Shown one piece after another: positions 16,095 to 25,181 of a stretch of 64,000 bases of DNA (positions are counted from its first letter, which is position 1; each line of letters opens with the position of its first letter). Origin of the DNA: Henriciella sp. (GTDB taxonomy: Bacteria; Pseudomonadota; Alphaproteobacteria; Caulobacterales; Hyphomonadaceae); assembly GCA_013214545.1 (NCBI GenBank), contig JABSQB010000004.1:81094-145093 (forward strand), given 5' to 3'. The position numbers and the translations under genes are program-made. Under the pieces are notes generated by a model that worked only from the letters and a program-made list of their open reading frames with translations, did no database searches and was not told the origin of the DNA.

Positions 16095-18473
16095 ATGGCG
16101 AATTCCATCGCAGAAGCGGCGCCCATGCGCGAAGTGTCAGACCCAGTTTGGCGCATCATTACAGGCACCGGGGCGTTTGCCCTTGGTGTTTTCATTTGTG
16201 GTAGTGTGGGCTCTTATGACCCGCTTGATCCAAGCTGGAATGCGGCCAGCGATCGCGCGGTTGAGAATCTGTTTGGGTCGGGCGGCGCTGTGTTTGCGGA
16301 CATCATGCGCCAGCTGTTCGGCTGGTCGGCCTGGGTGGCCGGTCTGGCCCTGATGATTGGCGGCGCCATGCGTGCGGTCCTGATCGGTGCCCCCAAAATC
16401 CGGCGCTGGATGCTGGGTTTTCTGTTTGTGCCGCTGTCCGCTGCTTGTTTTGCCGCCTGGCCTGTGCCGACCTCATGGCCGTTGCGCGCAGGGCTTGGCG
16501 GAATGGTTGGCGATGGGTTGCATGATCTCGCCGCTATGCCGTTCCGAGCACTGCTGCTGCCAATGCCAGAAATTCTGGCTGGTTTTGTCGCTGGCGGACT
16601 GGCACTGATCTGCGCGTTTACAGCGCTTGGCTTCCGCCGCGGTGATGCGCGCCTCCTTCAGGCAGCTGCTGCAAAATCAAGCGCCCGCGCCGCGCGACAG
16701 GCAGGCGGATTGTGGTCGCGCTTCAGCTTCGGCCGCAAATCCCGCCCGGACGAGATGGACGAGGACCAGGATTTATTCCGCATCCGTCGCCCGAACGAAC
16801 CTACCAGTGAAGTTATCGAGCCAGAGCTGGATGAGGACGTGTTTGTCGAGGATGAGCCAGAAGCTGCGCCACAGCCAGCACCGGCCAAGTCCGTCACAGT
16901 CACAGCGCCGCGCTCCGCCACAATTCCAACAACACGCGTGAAGCGTTCGCGCAAAGGTCGCGGCGGTAAGGTTCCACCTATGGACCTGCTGCAAGTCCCT
17001 CCGGCCCAGCGGCATGAGATAGACGAAGAAGAATTGCTCGCCAAGGCGAACCGACTGGCCGAAGTTCTGCGTGAATTTGGCGTTCGCGGCCGCATCCGCG
17101 AAGTCCGCCCGGGTCCGGTCGTCACCTTGTTTGAGCTGGAACCAGCCGCTGGCGTGAAGTCGGCGCGAGTGATTTCGCTCGCCGACGATGTGGCGCGCTC
17201 AATGTCGGCGGTCTCCTGTCGGATTGCCGTAGTGCCCGGCAAGAACGCCATTGGTATCGAACTGCCGAATGAAGAACGCCAGACCGTGTATCTTCGGTCC
17301 CTGCTCGACAATGACGCTTACACCAAGACCAAGGCAGCCCTGCCCATGGCGCTGGGTGAAGACATTGGCGGTGCGCCGACTGTGGTTGAGCTGGCCAAGA
17401 TGCCTCACTTGCTGATCGCGGGGACGACGGGCTCCGGTAAGTCGGTCGGCGTCAATGCGATGATCCTGTCACTGATCTTCAAACTGCCGCCGGAAGAGTG
17501 TCGGTTCATCTTCATCGACCCGAAAATGCTCGAGCTCAGCATCTATGAAGGCATCCCGCACCTGCTTTCGCCAGTGGTCACGGATCCGAAAAAGGCCGTG
17601 CTGGCGCTGCAATGGGCCGTGCGCGAGATGGAGATGCGCTACGAGCTCATGTCTAAGGCTGGCGTCCGGAATCTCGCCGGCTTCAACAAGAAAGCGGCGG
17701 AGTTCCGCAAACGCGGCGATCAGATGACCCGCAAGGTCCAGACCGGTTTCGATGATCGCGGCAAGCCGCAATACGAAACTGAGATCCTGCCGCTGGATCA
17801 TGTCCCCAACCTGGTCATCGTGATTGACGAAATGGCTGACCTGATGATGGTCGCGGGTAAGGAAATCGAAGGCTGCGTGCAGCGCCTGGCGCAAATGGCC
17901 CGGGCAGCGGGCATACACCTGATTACGGCGACGCAGCGTCCGTCTGTGGATGTCATTACCGGTACGATTAAGGCGAACTTCCCCACCCGTATCTCCTATA
18001 TGGTGACAACCAAAATCGACTCGCGCACCATTCTTGGTGAGCAGGGTGCTGAGCAGCTGCTCGGCATGGGTGACCTGCTCTATCAGGCAGCGGGTGTGAA
18101 GACGAAGCGCTGCCACGGTCCATTCGTGTCGGATGAAGAAGTGCAAGCGGTGGTTGACTGGCTGCGCGACAATGGTGGCGAGCCGGATTACAATCCCGAA
18201 GTCTTGGAAGAACCTGAAGAAGGCACAGGCAGCGCGATCATGGACGCGATGCTTGGCACTTCCACTGGCGATAAGGATGAAGACCTCTACGCCCAGGCCA
18301 TGGCAATCGTGCTGCGCGACAAGCGCGCTTCGACCAGCTATCTGCAGCGCCGTTTGAAGGTCGGTTACAATAAGGCCGCGACGCTGATCGAGCGCCTGGA
18401 AGAAGAAGGTGTCATCTCAGCGCCGAACCATGCGGGCAAGCGCACAATCCTGAAACAGAGCGACGGCGAGTAA
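16095..18473 (+). CDS. ftsK: DNA translocase FtsK
   Basis: This is a 792-residue septal DNA pump that clears chromosome ends during division and activates XerCD recombination. The N-terminal about 190 residues contain four membrane segments. A charged linker follows (about 200-300). The motor has Walker A GTTGSGKSVGVNAM (about residue 443) and Walker B LVIVIDEMADLMM. The C-terminal winged-helix gamma domain, which reads KOPS-like sequences, includes DKRASTSYLQRRLKVGYNKA. The length matches alphaproteobacterial FtsK. It is monocistronic after the amtB terminator. Confidence 0.96.
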   Translation: MANSIAEAAPMREVSDPVWRIITGTGAFALGVFICGSVGSYDPLDPSWNAASDRAVENLFGSGGAVFADIMRQLFGWSAWVAGLALMIGGAMRAVLIGAPKIRRWMLGFLFVPLSAACFAAWPVPTSWPLRAGLGGMVGDGLHDLAAMPFRALLLPMPEILAGFVAGGLALICAFTALGFRRGDARLLQAAAAKSSARAARQAGGLWSRFSFGRKSRPDEMDEDQDLFRIRRPNEPTSEVIEPELDEDVFVEDEPEAAPQPAPAKSVTVTAPRSATIPTTRVKRSRKGRGGKVPPMDLLQVPPAQRHEIDEEELLAKANRLAEVLREFGVRGRIREVRPGPVVTLFELEPAAGVKSARVISLADDVARSMSAVSCRIAVVPGKNAIGIELPNEERQTVYLRSLLDNDAYTKTKAALPMALGEDIGGAPTVVELAKMPHLLIAGTTGSGKSVGVNAMILSLIFKLPPEECRFIFIDPKMLELSIYEGIPHLLSPVVTDPKKAVLALQWAVREMEMRYELMSKAGVRNLAGFNKKAAEFRKRGDQMTRKVQTGFDDRGKPQYETEILPLDHVPNLVIVIDEMADLMMVAGKEIEGCVQRLAQMARAAGIHLITATQRPSVDVITGTIKANFPTRISYMVTTKIDSRTILGEQGAEQLLGMGDLLYQAAGVKTKRCHGPFVSDEEVQAVVDWLRDNGGEPDYNPEVLEEPEEGTGSAIMDAMLGTSTGDKDEDLYAQAMAIVLRDKRASTSYLQRRLKVGYNKAATLIERLEEEGVISAPNHAGKRTILKQSDGE

Positions 18474-18559
18474 CCTAGCGATATACGCATTTCCCCGAAG
18501 TGACGGGGCATTGATTGTCGGCTCTTCTGACCTCAAGCAGACCAGAGGAGCCGTTTTCG

Positions 18560-18817
18560 ATGAGCCATACACCCCATGAACTCGCCGACGATTTTCCACA
18601 GGACAAGGATCGTATTTCCGAGCTGAAACGGACCAGCCCGCATTTCGCGAACCTCGCGGAGCGCTATCACGAGATCAATCGCACCATTCACCGAATGGAA
18701 GAGCGGATCGAGCCCGTTGCGGATGTCACAGAACTCGCGCTTCGGCGAGAGCGGATGCAGCTCAAAGATCAGCTCTACGCGATGATGCAGCCCAGCGGGT
18801 TCAGCCGCGCCGGTTAA
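18560..18817 (+). CDS. YdcH/DUF465-type small coiled-coil protein
   Basis: This 85-residue, highly charged helical protein has the DUF465 pattern FANLAERYHEINRTIHRME followed by ALRRERMQLKDQLYAM. Such proteins are small, soluble and of unknown function. A GAGGAG ribosome site lies 9 bp before ATG 18560 and fixes the start, although the frame is open further upstream. Confidence 0.82.
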   Translation: MSHTPHELADDFPQDKDRISELKRTSPHFANLAERYHEINRTIHRMEERIEPVADVTELALRRERMQLKDQLYAMMQPSGFSRAG

Positions 18818-18910
18818 TCTCGCTACCTTCTCGAAGCGCGTCGGTGTTCATCCTCCCCAGTGGCTGATCCTAGCCTTGGACACCGGCGCGCTTTGTTATT
18901 GGGCGCTTGC

Positions 18911-19960
18911 TTATAGCGACAACCAGAGCCGCAAGAGGTGGCGTTTTCGTTCGCGTTCTGGCCAGTCCTCATACTCTGTCCGGGAATGCACCGTCGTATG
19001 GTTGGAGATGAATTGGATATCTCCGGGCTCCAGCCACATGTCGAGCTGCAAGTCGGGTCTCAGGCAAAGTGTATCGTACAAGTCCAATAGGTCTGCCGTC
19101 GCCGGGTCATGCTGGACATCTTCATGACGGGTCGCGGAGCGGAAATACTCGCTGTGATAAAAGGTCTTAAGGCCGGCCTCTTCCGTGTAACGGCAAGGCG
19201 GCAGCGAGATGTAGCCCGCGTCGCCTGGACGTTCTTCGCCGCGCAGGTCGAGCGCGATCGGGTCGAACAGGCGCTCGATCAGATCGCGGCGTTGGTCCAC
19301 AATCTCATTGAATATGGCCACGGAGCTGACAATGCGGCTTTGCCCTCCGCTCTTGGCCGTGTGAAGGCAGAGCAGACCGACAGCGTCGGCTGCGTCGCAA
19401 TGAAAATCGATGTTTCCGGTCGTGCGATAGCGCCGGACCATTGGATTGTCCGCCTCTTCCCCATAGTCGACGACATGCCCGAGCAATTCGTTTTGCGGAT
19501 TCTGCGCGCCCGGGAGGCCGAGATGGTGACCAAGCCCCCAATAGGCATAGGCAGCCTTCTCCTCGCCCCAATCTGCAACAGGCAGCCCGCGCACGACAAC
19601 AAACCCGCGACCATGAGCGATCTCCTGCCGCCAAGTCTCGATCTTCTGACTGAGCGTTGGCAGGGCAAAAGCAGATCTGGTGATCTCCTCCAAGGCTAGA
19701 CCAGATGTGAGCGCGTGATCAGCCGCCGCCTCGATCTCATCAAGTTCGTCCGCCGACAAGATGGTCAGCCAATCATCTGTTCGTGTGCGCATATCCTCGC
19801 CGCGCCAGGCCGCGGGCGATTCGATTTTTCCCTCTGGGATATGCGTATGGTTGCGCGAGAAATAGTGCAGGCTTTGATCCCGAAATGATCTAAAAGCGGA
19901 CAAGACGGTTTCTCCCGTTAGATTGCGCGCAAAGCTTATGCGAGACAGACTATCGGTCAA
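18911..19960 (-). CDS. TauD/TfdA-family 2-oxoglutarate-dependent oxygenase
   Basis: This is a 349-residue oxygenase. The iron-binding motif is His187-x-Asp189 (NIDFHCDAAD), with the distal His in NHTTVHSRTEYED and the 2-oxoglutarate Arg likely in KRHLLRLW. GFVVVRGLPV and YAYWGLGHHLG match the TauD-like fold used on taurine, herbicides or gamma-butyrobetaine-like substrates. The substrate here is unknown. The first 56 residues are atypical, and an internal start at MRTRTDDWL is possible. It is divergent from rarD. Confidence 0.8.
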   Translation of the reverse strand: MTDSLSRISFARNLTGETVLSAFRSFRDQSLHYFSRNHTHIPEGKIESPAAWRGEDMRTRTDDWLTILSADELDEIEAAADHALTSGLALEEITRSAFALPTLSQKIETWRQEIAHGRGFVVVRGLPVADWGEEKAAYAYWGLGHHLGLPGAQNPQNELLGHVVDYGEEADNPMVRRYRTTGNIDFHCDAADAVGLLCLHTAKSGGQSRIVSSVAIFNEIVDQRRDLIERLFDPIALDLRGEERPGDAGYISLPPCRYTEEAGLKTFYHSEYFRSATRHEDVQHDPATADLLDLYDTLCLRPDLQLDMWLEPGDIQFISNHTTVHSRTEYEDWPERERKRHLLRLWLSL

Positions 19961-20033
19961 TTACCCTTGAGGAAATCTAATTTGCACAAGTTCCGGGTGG
20001 CGCCGCGGCTTGTTCGCCGCTACTTGCACGAGC

Positions 20034-20945
20034 ATGTCTGCGACGCTCCGCCTTGGATTTCTCTGCTGTCTTGGCTGCTACACGATTTGGGGCGGCTTAC
20101 CGCTCTATTTCCGGGCGCTGGATCACATTCAGCCCATGGAAATGCTGGCGCATCGGATCATCTGGAGCGTCCCAACCGGCCTGATCTTGATCATCATTGC
20201 GCGAAACTGGACGCAGCTGCGCGCCGCGCTCACGCGAGAGCATCTGCTTTGGCTGAGTGTGTCGGCGGTTCTGATCGGCGCCAATTGGCTGATCTATATT
20301 TGGGCGGTCGGTCAAGAGCGCGTCATGGAGGCGAGCCTTGGCTATTACATCAATCCGCTGGTCAATGTCCTGATCGGTGCCGTGTTCTTTGCGGAGCGAT
20401 TGCGCCCGGCGCAATGGGTTGCCGTTGGGTTGGCAGCGATCGGTGTGGCGATCATGACCGTGGCGCTCGGCTATCTGCCTTGGGTGGCATTGGTGCTCTG
20501 TCTGACCTTCGCTTTCTATTCGGTGATCCGCAAACAGGTGCAGGTCGATAGCCGGGCTGGCTTTGTGGTCGAAGCGGCCTTGCTTGCGCCGCTCGCAATG
20601 ATCTGGCTGGGCTGGTTCGTCGCGCAACCGGACGGGCGTCTGATGGGAACTGGCGGCTGGGACATGCCGCTGCTGCTCGCCGCAGGCCCGATTACGGCTG
20701 TGCCACTCATTTTGTTTGCGATTGCGGCCAAGCGTCTCCGCCTGTCGACCATGGGGATGATGCAATATATCGGTCCGACGCTGCAATTCCTGATCTCAGT
20801 TCTGTTATTCAAGGAAGCGTTCGGGATGACCCATGCGCTCGCCTTCGCCTTCATTTGGACGGCGCTGATTGTCTTCACCGTCGACAGTTTGATGGGCGAA
20901 GCCAAAGCGCGGCGCCTTGCGCGGGCCGCAGCATCTGTTCGGTAA
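20034..20945 (+). CDS. rarD: RarD-type EamA transporter
   Basis: This ten-helix drug/metabolite transporter has 303 residues. Features include GFLCCLGCYTIWGGLPLYFR at the N terminus, the conserved HRIIWS motif, GANWLIYIWAVGQ, and a second EamA repeat ending in GMMQYIGPTLQF. RarD proteins export small molecules; the substrate is not settled. I use ATG 20034; an upstream TTG frame is open but has no ribosome site. A hairpin terminator lies just after the stop. Confidence 0.85.
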   Translation: MSATLRLGFLCCLGCYTIWGGLPLYFRALDHIQPMEMLAHRIIWSVPTGLILIIIARNWTQLRAALTREHLLWLSVSAVLIGANWLIYIWAVGQERVMEASLGYYINPLVNVLIGAVFFAERLRPAQWVAVGLAAIGVAIMTVALGYLPWVALVLCLTFAFYSVIRKQVQVDSRAGFVVEAALLAPLAMIWLGWFVAQPDGRLMGTGGWDMPLLLAAGPITAVPLILFAIAAKRLRLSTMGMMQYIGPTLQFLISVLLFKEAFGMTHALAFAFIWTALIVFTVDSLMGEAKARRLARAAASVR

Positions 20946-20974
20946 AAAAGAGCCCGGCTGAAAAACAGCCGGGC
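20944..20974. terminator. Bidirectional terminator between rarD and the serine hydrolase gene
   Basis: GCCCGGCTG-AAAAA-CAGCCGGGC is a perfect 9-bp stem. An A-run lies on its left, giving a U-tail for minus-strand transcripts coming from the serine hydrolase. It can also end rarD transcripts, less strongly. Confidence 0.8.
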
Positions 20975-21076
20975 GCAGGTAAACATGATGGAGAATTGGA
21001 GTTTCCAAACTCCGAACCAGCTTCGCAACTATCGTACCAGCCTGATAATCAAGGTGCGGGTTCTGATAAAAGTGCT

Positions 21077-22201
21077 TTATAAACAACCATATAAAGCGTG
21101 AATGAGGTGAGTGGCACGCGGGTCTGCCTGCAGACTGTTCGATTGGCGATTCATAACATAAGCCGCGCTCAGGTGCCGATCTGGGTCACCCAAAGCGAGC
21201 GATCCCCCCCAGCCTGAATGACATAGCGTATCGGGGTTCGGCCCATAGAGACCGATATTATTTCGCATCACGCCAGCGGCGAATTCGGTGACGTAAGGCA
21301 GGACCAGGTCCTGACCTTTCACGCGGCTGGTGATCAGGCTGTCAAACGCAGCTTCAGAGATCACACGCTTATCTCTCAAGCGCCCTTCATGGGCATAGAT
21401 GCCATAAAGCTCGGCCACGGCCTTTGCGGTGCCGATCCCGTTCGCGGACGGGATCTCGATCTCGCGCCATATGGCGCCGCCGCGATCTGGCGCGGACCAT
21501 TTGGTCAGGAAAGCGGCGCGGGTGGCGTCATTGATCTCTCCAAGGTCCGGCAGCGCGCGCGGGCGCATGATCTCAGCGACGCGGTGATGGTCTGCGGGCG
21601 GTGTGCCGATCTGGAAATCAATCTCGGCCGGGCCGGCAATATCCTCGCGCAAGACGGTGCCAACACTGCGTCCATCAATGCGCCGCACAAGCTCGCCGAT
21701 CAGATAACCCCAGGTGAGCTGGTGATAGCCATGCGCGCTGCCAGGCGTCCAGAGCGGCGCTAGCGGGGCGAGCGCAGCGGCGCAAGCGAGTGGGTCAAGC
21801 CAAAGCGCTGGGTCGATAGGGTCGACGAACCCCGGAAGGCCAGCCTGGTGGGAGACCATGTCGGCAATGGTCACCGCTGCTTTGCCGTTCGCCGCGAACT
21901 CGGGCCAGAGATCGGCCACAGCGGTATCGTATCCGGCGGGCAAGGCGTCAATCACACTTGCAAGCACCAGCGCCGCGATCGGTTTGGTGGTCGAATAAAC
22001 CGGAACCACCGTGTCCTCGGCCCAGGCGTGTTCTTTGCCCCGATCTGCAAAACCACCGCGAAGATCGACGATCAGTTCGCCATCAAGAAAGGCCGAAAAC
22101 CCGGCGCCGAGTTCCTTGTCTTCAGCGAAATTCTCTTCGAAGGCGTCCCGGACGGGTTCGAACCCGGCAGCGGTGAAACCGGAAATGGGATAATCAGACA
22201 T
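21077..22201 (-). CDS. Beta-lactamase-fold serine hydrolase (EstB-like)
   Basis: This 374-residue protein has the class C beta-lactamase/esterase motif Ser70-x-x-Lys73 (VYSTTKPIA). A Tyr motif (YHQLTWGYLIGEL) and a C-terminal HSGWGGSL block equivalent to the KTG element follow. No signal peptide is seen, which fits cytoplasmic EstB-like carboxylesterases. The GNAT gene upstream on the same strand ends 11 bp before the start codon, so the two are probably co-transcribed. The natural ester or peptide substrate is unknown. Confidence 0.85.
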   Translation of the reverse strand: MSDYPISGFTAAGFEPVRDAFEENFAEDKELGAGFSAFLDGELIVDLRGGFADRGKEHAWAEDTVVPVYSTTKPIAALVLASVIDALPAGYDTAVADLWPEFAANGKAAVTIADMVSHQAGLPGFVDPIDPALWLDPLACAAALAPLAPLWTPGSAHGYHQLTWGYLIGELVRRIDGRSVGTVLREDIAGPAEIDFQIGTPPADHHRVAEIMRPRALPDLGEINDATRAAFLTKWSAPDRGGAIWREIEIPSANGIGTAKAVAELYGIYAHEGRLRDKRVISEAAFDSLITSRVKGQDLVLPYVTEFAAGVMRNNIGLYGPNPDTLCHSGWGGSLALGDPDRHLSAAYVMNRQSNSLQADPRATHLIHALYGCL

Positions 22202-22211
22202 GCTTGTGTCC

Positions 22212-22685
22212 TTATAACGGTTTGATCATGCGCGCACGTGCCAGACTTTGGCCATCGACCTCAACTGTTTCGTGGTGATCAACGCTGAACCCCATCGCAG
22301 CAAACGCCGGCTGAGCCATCAGACTGGCATGCGTGGACAGTTCGGTTTCGCCCTGTGCGATGGCCCGAGCCTGAATGGCATCGAAGAGCTTTCGAAACAG
22401 TCCCGAGCCCTGCGCGGATGGGCGGATATAAGCAAAGTCGACATAACCGCCCGGTTCGATCGACATGAAACCAAGCACATCGCCACCAATCTCAGCAACG
22501 AAGACGTGTTGCCCTGACAGCCGCGCAGTCCAGTCGGCGCCGTTACGCGGTTCTGGTGCCCAGGCGCGTGATTGCGCGCCTGTGTATTTGCTCGGGCCAT
22601 GATGGATCGCATCATACATAACCTCGCCCAGCGTGTCGTAGTCATCCGCGGTCGCAGGCCGGATCCGAAGCGCTACCACATTCAT
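22212..22685 (-). CDS. GNAT family N-acetyltransferase
   Basis: This 157-residue protein begins LRIRPATADDYDTLGEVM and has the acetyl-CoA-binding stretch IRPSAQGSGLFRKLFDA (a Q-x-x-G-x-G/A variant). HASLMAQPAFAAMGF is the usual C-terminal element. The acceptor is unknown. A much longer open frame runs upstream against the CitE-like gene, but codon content there is a shadow, so I start at ATG 22685. It probably heads the transcript with the serine hydrolase. Confidence 0.85.
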   Translation of the reverse strand: MNVVALRIRPATADDYDTLGEVMYDAIHHGPSKYTGAQSRAWAPEPRNGADWTARLSGQHVFVAEIGGDVLGFMSIEPGGYVDFAYIRPSAQGSGLFRKLFDAIQARAIAQGETELSTHASLMAQPAFAAMGFSVDHHETVEVDGQSLARARMIKPL

Positions 22686-22769
22686 GATCAATTCGCTCCA
22701 AGCGGTTGATTTCATTTGCGCGAGCGGGCACTCGTGTCGCACTCGAACTCGTCCGTCAAGGAGACATGC

Positions 22770-23657
22770 ATGTCCGCTTCCGCTCACCGTCCTCGCCGCT
22801 CTTGTCTGTACATGCCGGGCGCCAACCCCCGGGCGCTGGAAAAAGCCAAGACGCTGCCCGCTGATACTCTGATTTTCGATCTCGAGGACGCCGTTGCCCC
22901 TGACGCCAAAATTGAGGCCAGGGACACCGTTTGCGATGCGGTTAAGGCCGGCGGTTATGGCAATCGCGAAGTGGTGGTGCGGGTCAATGGCCTCGACACC
23001 GAATGGGGGCTGGACGATATGAAGGCCGCAGTGGCGGCGGGGCCAGATGCAATTCTTGCCCCCAAGGTAATAGATGGCGGCGACATTGACCGGCTGGACG
23101 ATGCGATGAGCCGCGCCGGTGCGCCGGATACGATGGGTCTCTGGGTGATGATCGAGATGCCGAAGGCAATCCTCAATATTCAAGACATTGCTGAGGCTGT
23201 CGGCCGTACGCGCTTGTCCGCCTTCGTCATGGGCACGAATGACCTCGCCAAGGAGCTGCGCGGCGTCAATGACCCACCGCTTCGCACGGCGTTCCAGACA
23301 TCGCTCGGACTGTCTGTGGCTGCGGCGCGGGCCTACGATCTGCTCGCGATTGATGGGGTGTTCAACGGCATAGGCGACGAGGAAGGTCTCACCGCTGAAT
23401 GTCACCAAGGCCGACTGATGGGGTTTGACGGCAAAACGCTGATCCACCCGTCACAGCTTGCTGCCGCGAATAAGATCTTTGCTCCGACCGACGCCGATGT
23501 CGAACAGGCGAAAGCCGTGATCGAAGCCTTTGCCGACCCTGCAAATGCGGGCAAGGGCGTGCTCAAAGTGAATGGCAAGATGACTGAGCTGCTGCACCTG
23601 GAAGAGGCGAAGCGAACTGTCGATGTGGCCGCGGCGATTGCGGCGATGGACTCATAG
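22770..23657 (+). CDS. HpcH/HpaI aldolase, CitE-like (malyl-CoA lyase/thioesterase type)
   Basis: This 295-residue TIM-barrel protein of the citrate lyase beta family has RRSCLYMPGANPRALEKA, the acidic FDLEDAVAP, VVRVNGLDTEWG, the catalytic region VMIEMPKAILN, and the C-terminal FDGKTLIHPSQ. Standalone CitE-like proteins act as malyl-CoA lyases, (3S)-malyl-CoA thioesterases or citramalyl-CoA lyases. With a probable methylsuccinyl-CoA dehydrogenase at 39.3 kb, a role in the ethylmalonyl-CoA pathway is plausible but unproven. AAGGAGA lies 9-10 bp before ATG 22770. A terminator follows. Confidence 0.85.
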   Translation: MSASAHRPRRSCLYMPGANPRALEKAKTLPADTLIFDLEDAVAPDAKIEARDTVCDAVKAGGYGNREVVVRVNGLDTEWGLDDMKAAVAAGPDAILAPKVIDGGDIDRLDDAMSRAGAPDTMGLWVMIEMPKAILNIQDIAEAVGRTRLSAFVMGTNDLAKELRGVNDPPLRTAFQTSLGLSVAAARAYDLLAIDGVFNGIGDEEGLTAECHQGRLMGFDGKTLIHPSQLAAANKIFAPTDADVEQAKAVIEAFADPANAGKGVLKVNGKMTELLHLEEAKRTVDVAAAIAAMDS

Positions 23658-23680
23658 GGCACCTTGTATACCCGACATGA

Positions 23681-23718
23681 AAAAACTCCCTCGACCCGCA
23701 AAGGCCGAGGGAGTTTTT
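23681..23718. terminator. Bidirectional terminator between the CitE-like gene and CYP153
   Basis: AAAAACTCCCTCG pairs fully with CGAGGGAGTTTTT around a 12-nt loop. It provides a U-tail in both directions, serving the convergent CitE-like and P450 genes. Confidence 0.9.
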
Positions 23719-23745
23719 GTTTGTTTGGTCTGGGAGGAACCGCCC

Positions 23746-25074
23746 TTATTTCGGGTGGCAGATGACCGGCATCCAGGTGTAGCCCTTCACGAACGCGCCT
23801 GAGGTCAGGCTTGGCTCGTCCAGCACTTCGACATGGCTGAAACGTTCCATAATCTCTTCCCAGAGGATGCGTAGCTGCAGCTCGCCGAGACGGTTGCCGA
23901 CGCAGCGGTGGATCCCGAAGCCGAAGGACAGGTGATTGCGCGCCTGCTTGCGGTCAATGATCAGTTTGTTCGGGTCTTCTTCCCAGAACCGCTCGTCACG
24001 GTTGCCGGAGACATACCACATGGCGATCTGGTCGCCTTTCTTGATCGTCTTGCCGTGCATCTCAACATCTTCGAGCGCGGTGCGGCGCATGAAAGCGAGC
24101 GGCGTTTGCCAGCGAATGACTTCAGAGACCATGTTCGGGATCAGCGAATGATCTTTCTTCAGCTTGGCATACTCTTCCGGAAACTTGTTCAGGCCGTAAA
24201 CCGAGGCAGTCATTGAGTTCCGGGTAGTGTCATTACCGCCAACGATGAGCAGGATGACATTGCCGAGCAGTTCCATCGGCGCGAGATCCTTGGTCTTCTC
24301 GCCATGCGCCAAGAGGCTGATCAGGTCGTTCTTCAGCGGGATGCGCTTGCGCTCTTCATACATCTGCATGAATACGGAAAGACATTCGAGCAGCTCTTGC
24401 TTCCACTGTTCCTCGCCGCCTGGGCAGATGTCAGGATTTTCGCGATTGGTCACAACGTCGGACCAGCGCGTCAGCTTGCGACGATCCTCAAACGGAAAGT
24501 CGAACAGCGTGGCCAGCATCATCGTGGTCAGCTCGATCGAAACCTTGTCGACCCAGTCGAATGGCTCACCAACCGGAATTTCGTCGAGGATTTGCTGGGT
24601 CCGAGCGCGGATAAGCGGCTCAAACTCTTTCAGCATGTTTGGCGCAACAGCTGGCTGCACAGTTTTGCGTTGTTCTGAGTGACGCGGCTCATCCATGGCG
24701 ATGAACATTGGCAGCTCGAAGTCTTCCATCGGCTCACCGAGGACAATACCGCCATGCTCCCAGCTCGAAGAGAAGCGCTTGTGATCGATATCGATCTTCA
24801 TAACGTCTTCGTAGCGGGTAACCGACCAGTAAGGGCCGACAAAGCTATCCGGGCACCAGTGCAGCGGATCTTCGTCGCGCATACGCTTGAACCGGTCCCA
24901 AATCTTGCCCTGACGCCAAAGCTCTGCGTCAACAATGTCTAGCGTGGAAAGATCTTCTTCTGAAGCGGGCGGAATATCAGCGCCAAATTTGTACCACGTA
25001 TCGTGCAACGGATCGCGCACGGTGATTTTCGGGCGCTCCAGATTGTGTGGGATCTTGGTCAGTGTATCTGCCAT
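23746..25074 (-). CDS. Cytochrome P450, CYP153-type alkane hydroxylase
   Basis: This 442-residue soluble P450 has the haem Cys at 391 in HLSFGFGIHRCVGNRLGELQ, the I-helix GGNDTTRNSM and the ExxR region in SEVIRWQTPLAFMRR. The combination with DEPRHSEQRKTVQPAVAPN is close to CYP153A, which hydroxylates the terminal carbon of medium-chain alkanes. CYP153 normally needs a ferredoxin and a ferredoxin reductase; neither gene is adjacent, so partners must be elsewhere. Its promoter carries two identical-pattern dyads, suggesting a repressor. Substrate range is inferred from family. Confidence 0.9.
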   Translation of the reverse strand: MADTLTKIPHNLERPKITVRDPLHDTWYKFGADIPPASEEDLSTLDIVDAELWRQGKIWDRFKRMRDEDPLHWCPDSFVGPYWSVTRYEDVMKIDIDHKRFSSSWEHGGIVLGEPMEDFELPMFIAMDEPRHSEQRKTVQPAVAPNMLKEFEPLIRARTQQILDEIPVGEPFDWVDKVSIELTTMMLATLFDFPFEDRRKLTRWSDVVTNRENPDICPGGEEQWKQELLECLSVFMQMYEERKRIPLKNDLISLLAHGEKTKDLAPMELLGNVILLIVGGNDTTRNSMTASVYGLNKFPEEYAKLKKDHSLIPNMVSEVIRWQTPLAFMRRTALEDVEMHGKTIKKGDQIAMWYVSGNRDERFWEEDPNKLIIDRKQARNHLSFGFGIHRCVGNRLGELQLRILWEEIMERFSHVEVLDEPSLTSGAFVKGYTWMPVICHPK

Positions 25075-25108
25075 CTATGCCTCCGTGAAAGCGGTCTAGC
25101 CTGCCGCA

Positions 25109-25126
25109 ATTATGACGTTCGCGTCA
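25109..25126 (-). promoter_or_regulatory. CYP153 promoter -10 and proximal TGACG-N4-CGTCA operator
   Basis: On the minus strand CATAAT (+ strand 25109-25114) looks like a -10 box. The dyad TGACG-cgaa-CGTCA (25113-25126) abuts it, and a weak TGTGTT lies 16 bp upstream as a -35. A protein bound here would block RNA polymerase. The second dyad of the same pattern lies 42 bp upstream. Confidence 0.5.
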
Positions 25127-25147
25127 GCTTAACACAGGTAAAATGAA

Positions 25148-25176
25148 AAAACCATGACGCATGCGTCATTTTTTTG
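25148..25176. promoter_or_regulatory. Distal TGACG-N4-CGTCA dyad, also able to act as a terminator
   Basis: ATGACGCATGCGTCAT (25154-25169) is a perfect 16-bp palindrome containing the same TGACG-N4-CGTCA dyad as 25113-25126. It is flanked by A-runs on the left and T-runs on the right, so it could also terminate the DUF2244 transcript ending at 25182. Both roles may apply. Confidence 0.5.
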
Positions 25177-25181
25177 CGATT

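Noticed and set aside
22686..23447. Minus-strand open frame extending the GNAT gene over the CitE-like gene
   Set aside because: It lies antisense to a well-supported gene and reads as low-quality protein; the GNAT domain is complete from ATG 22685.
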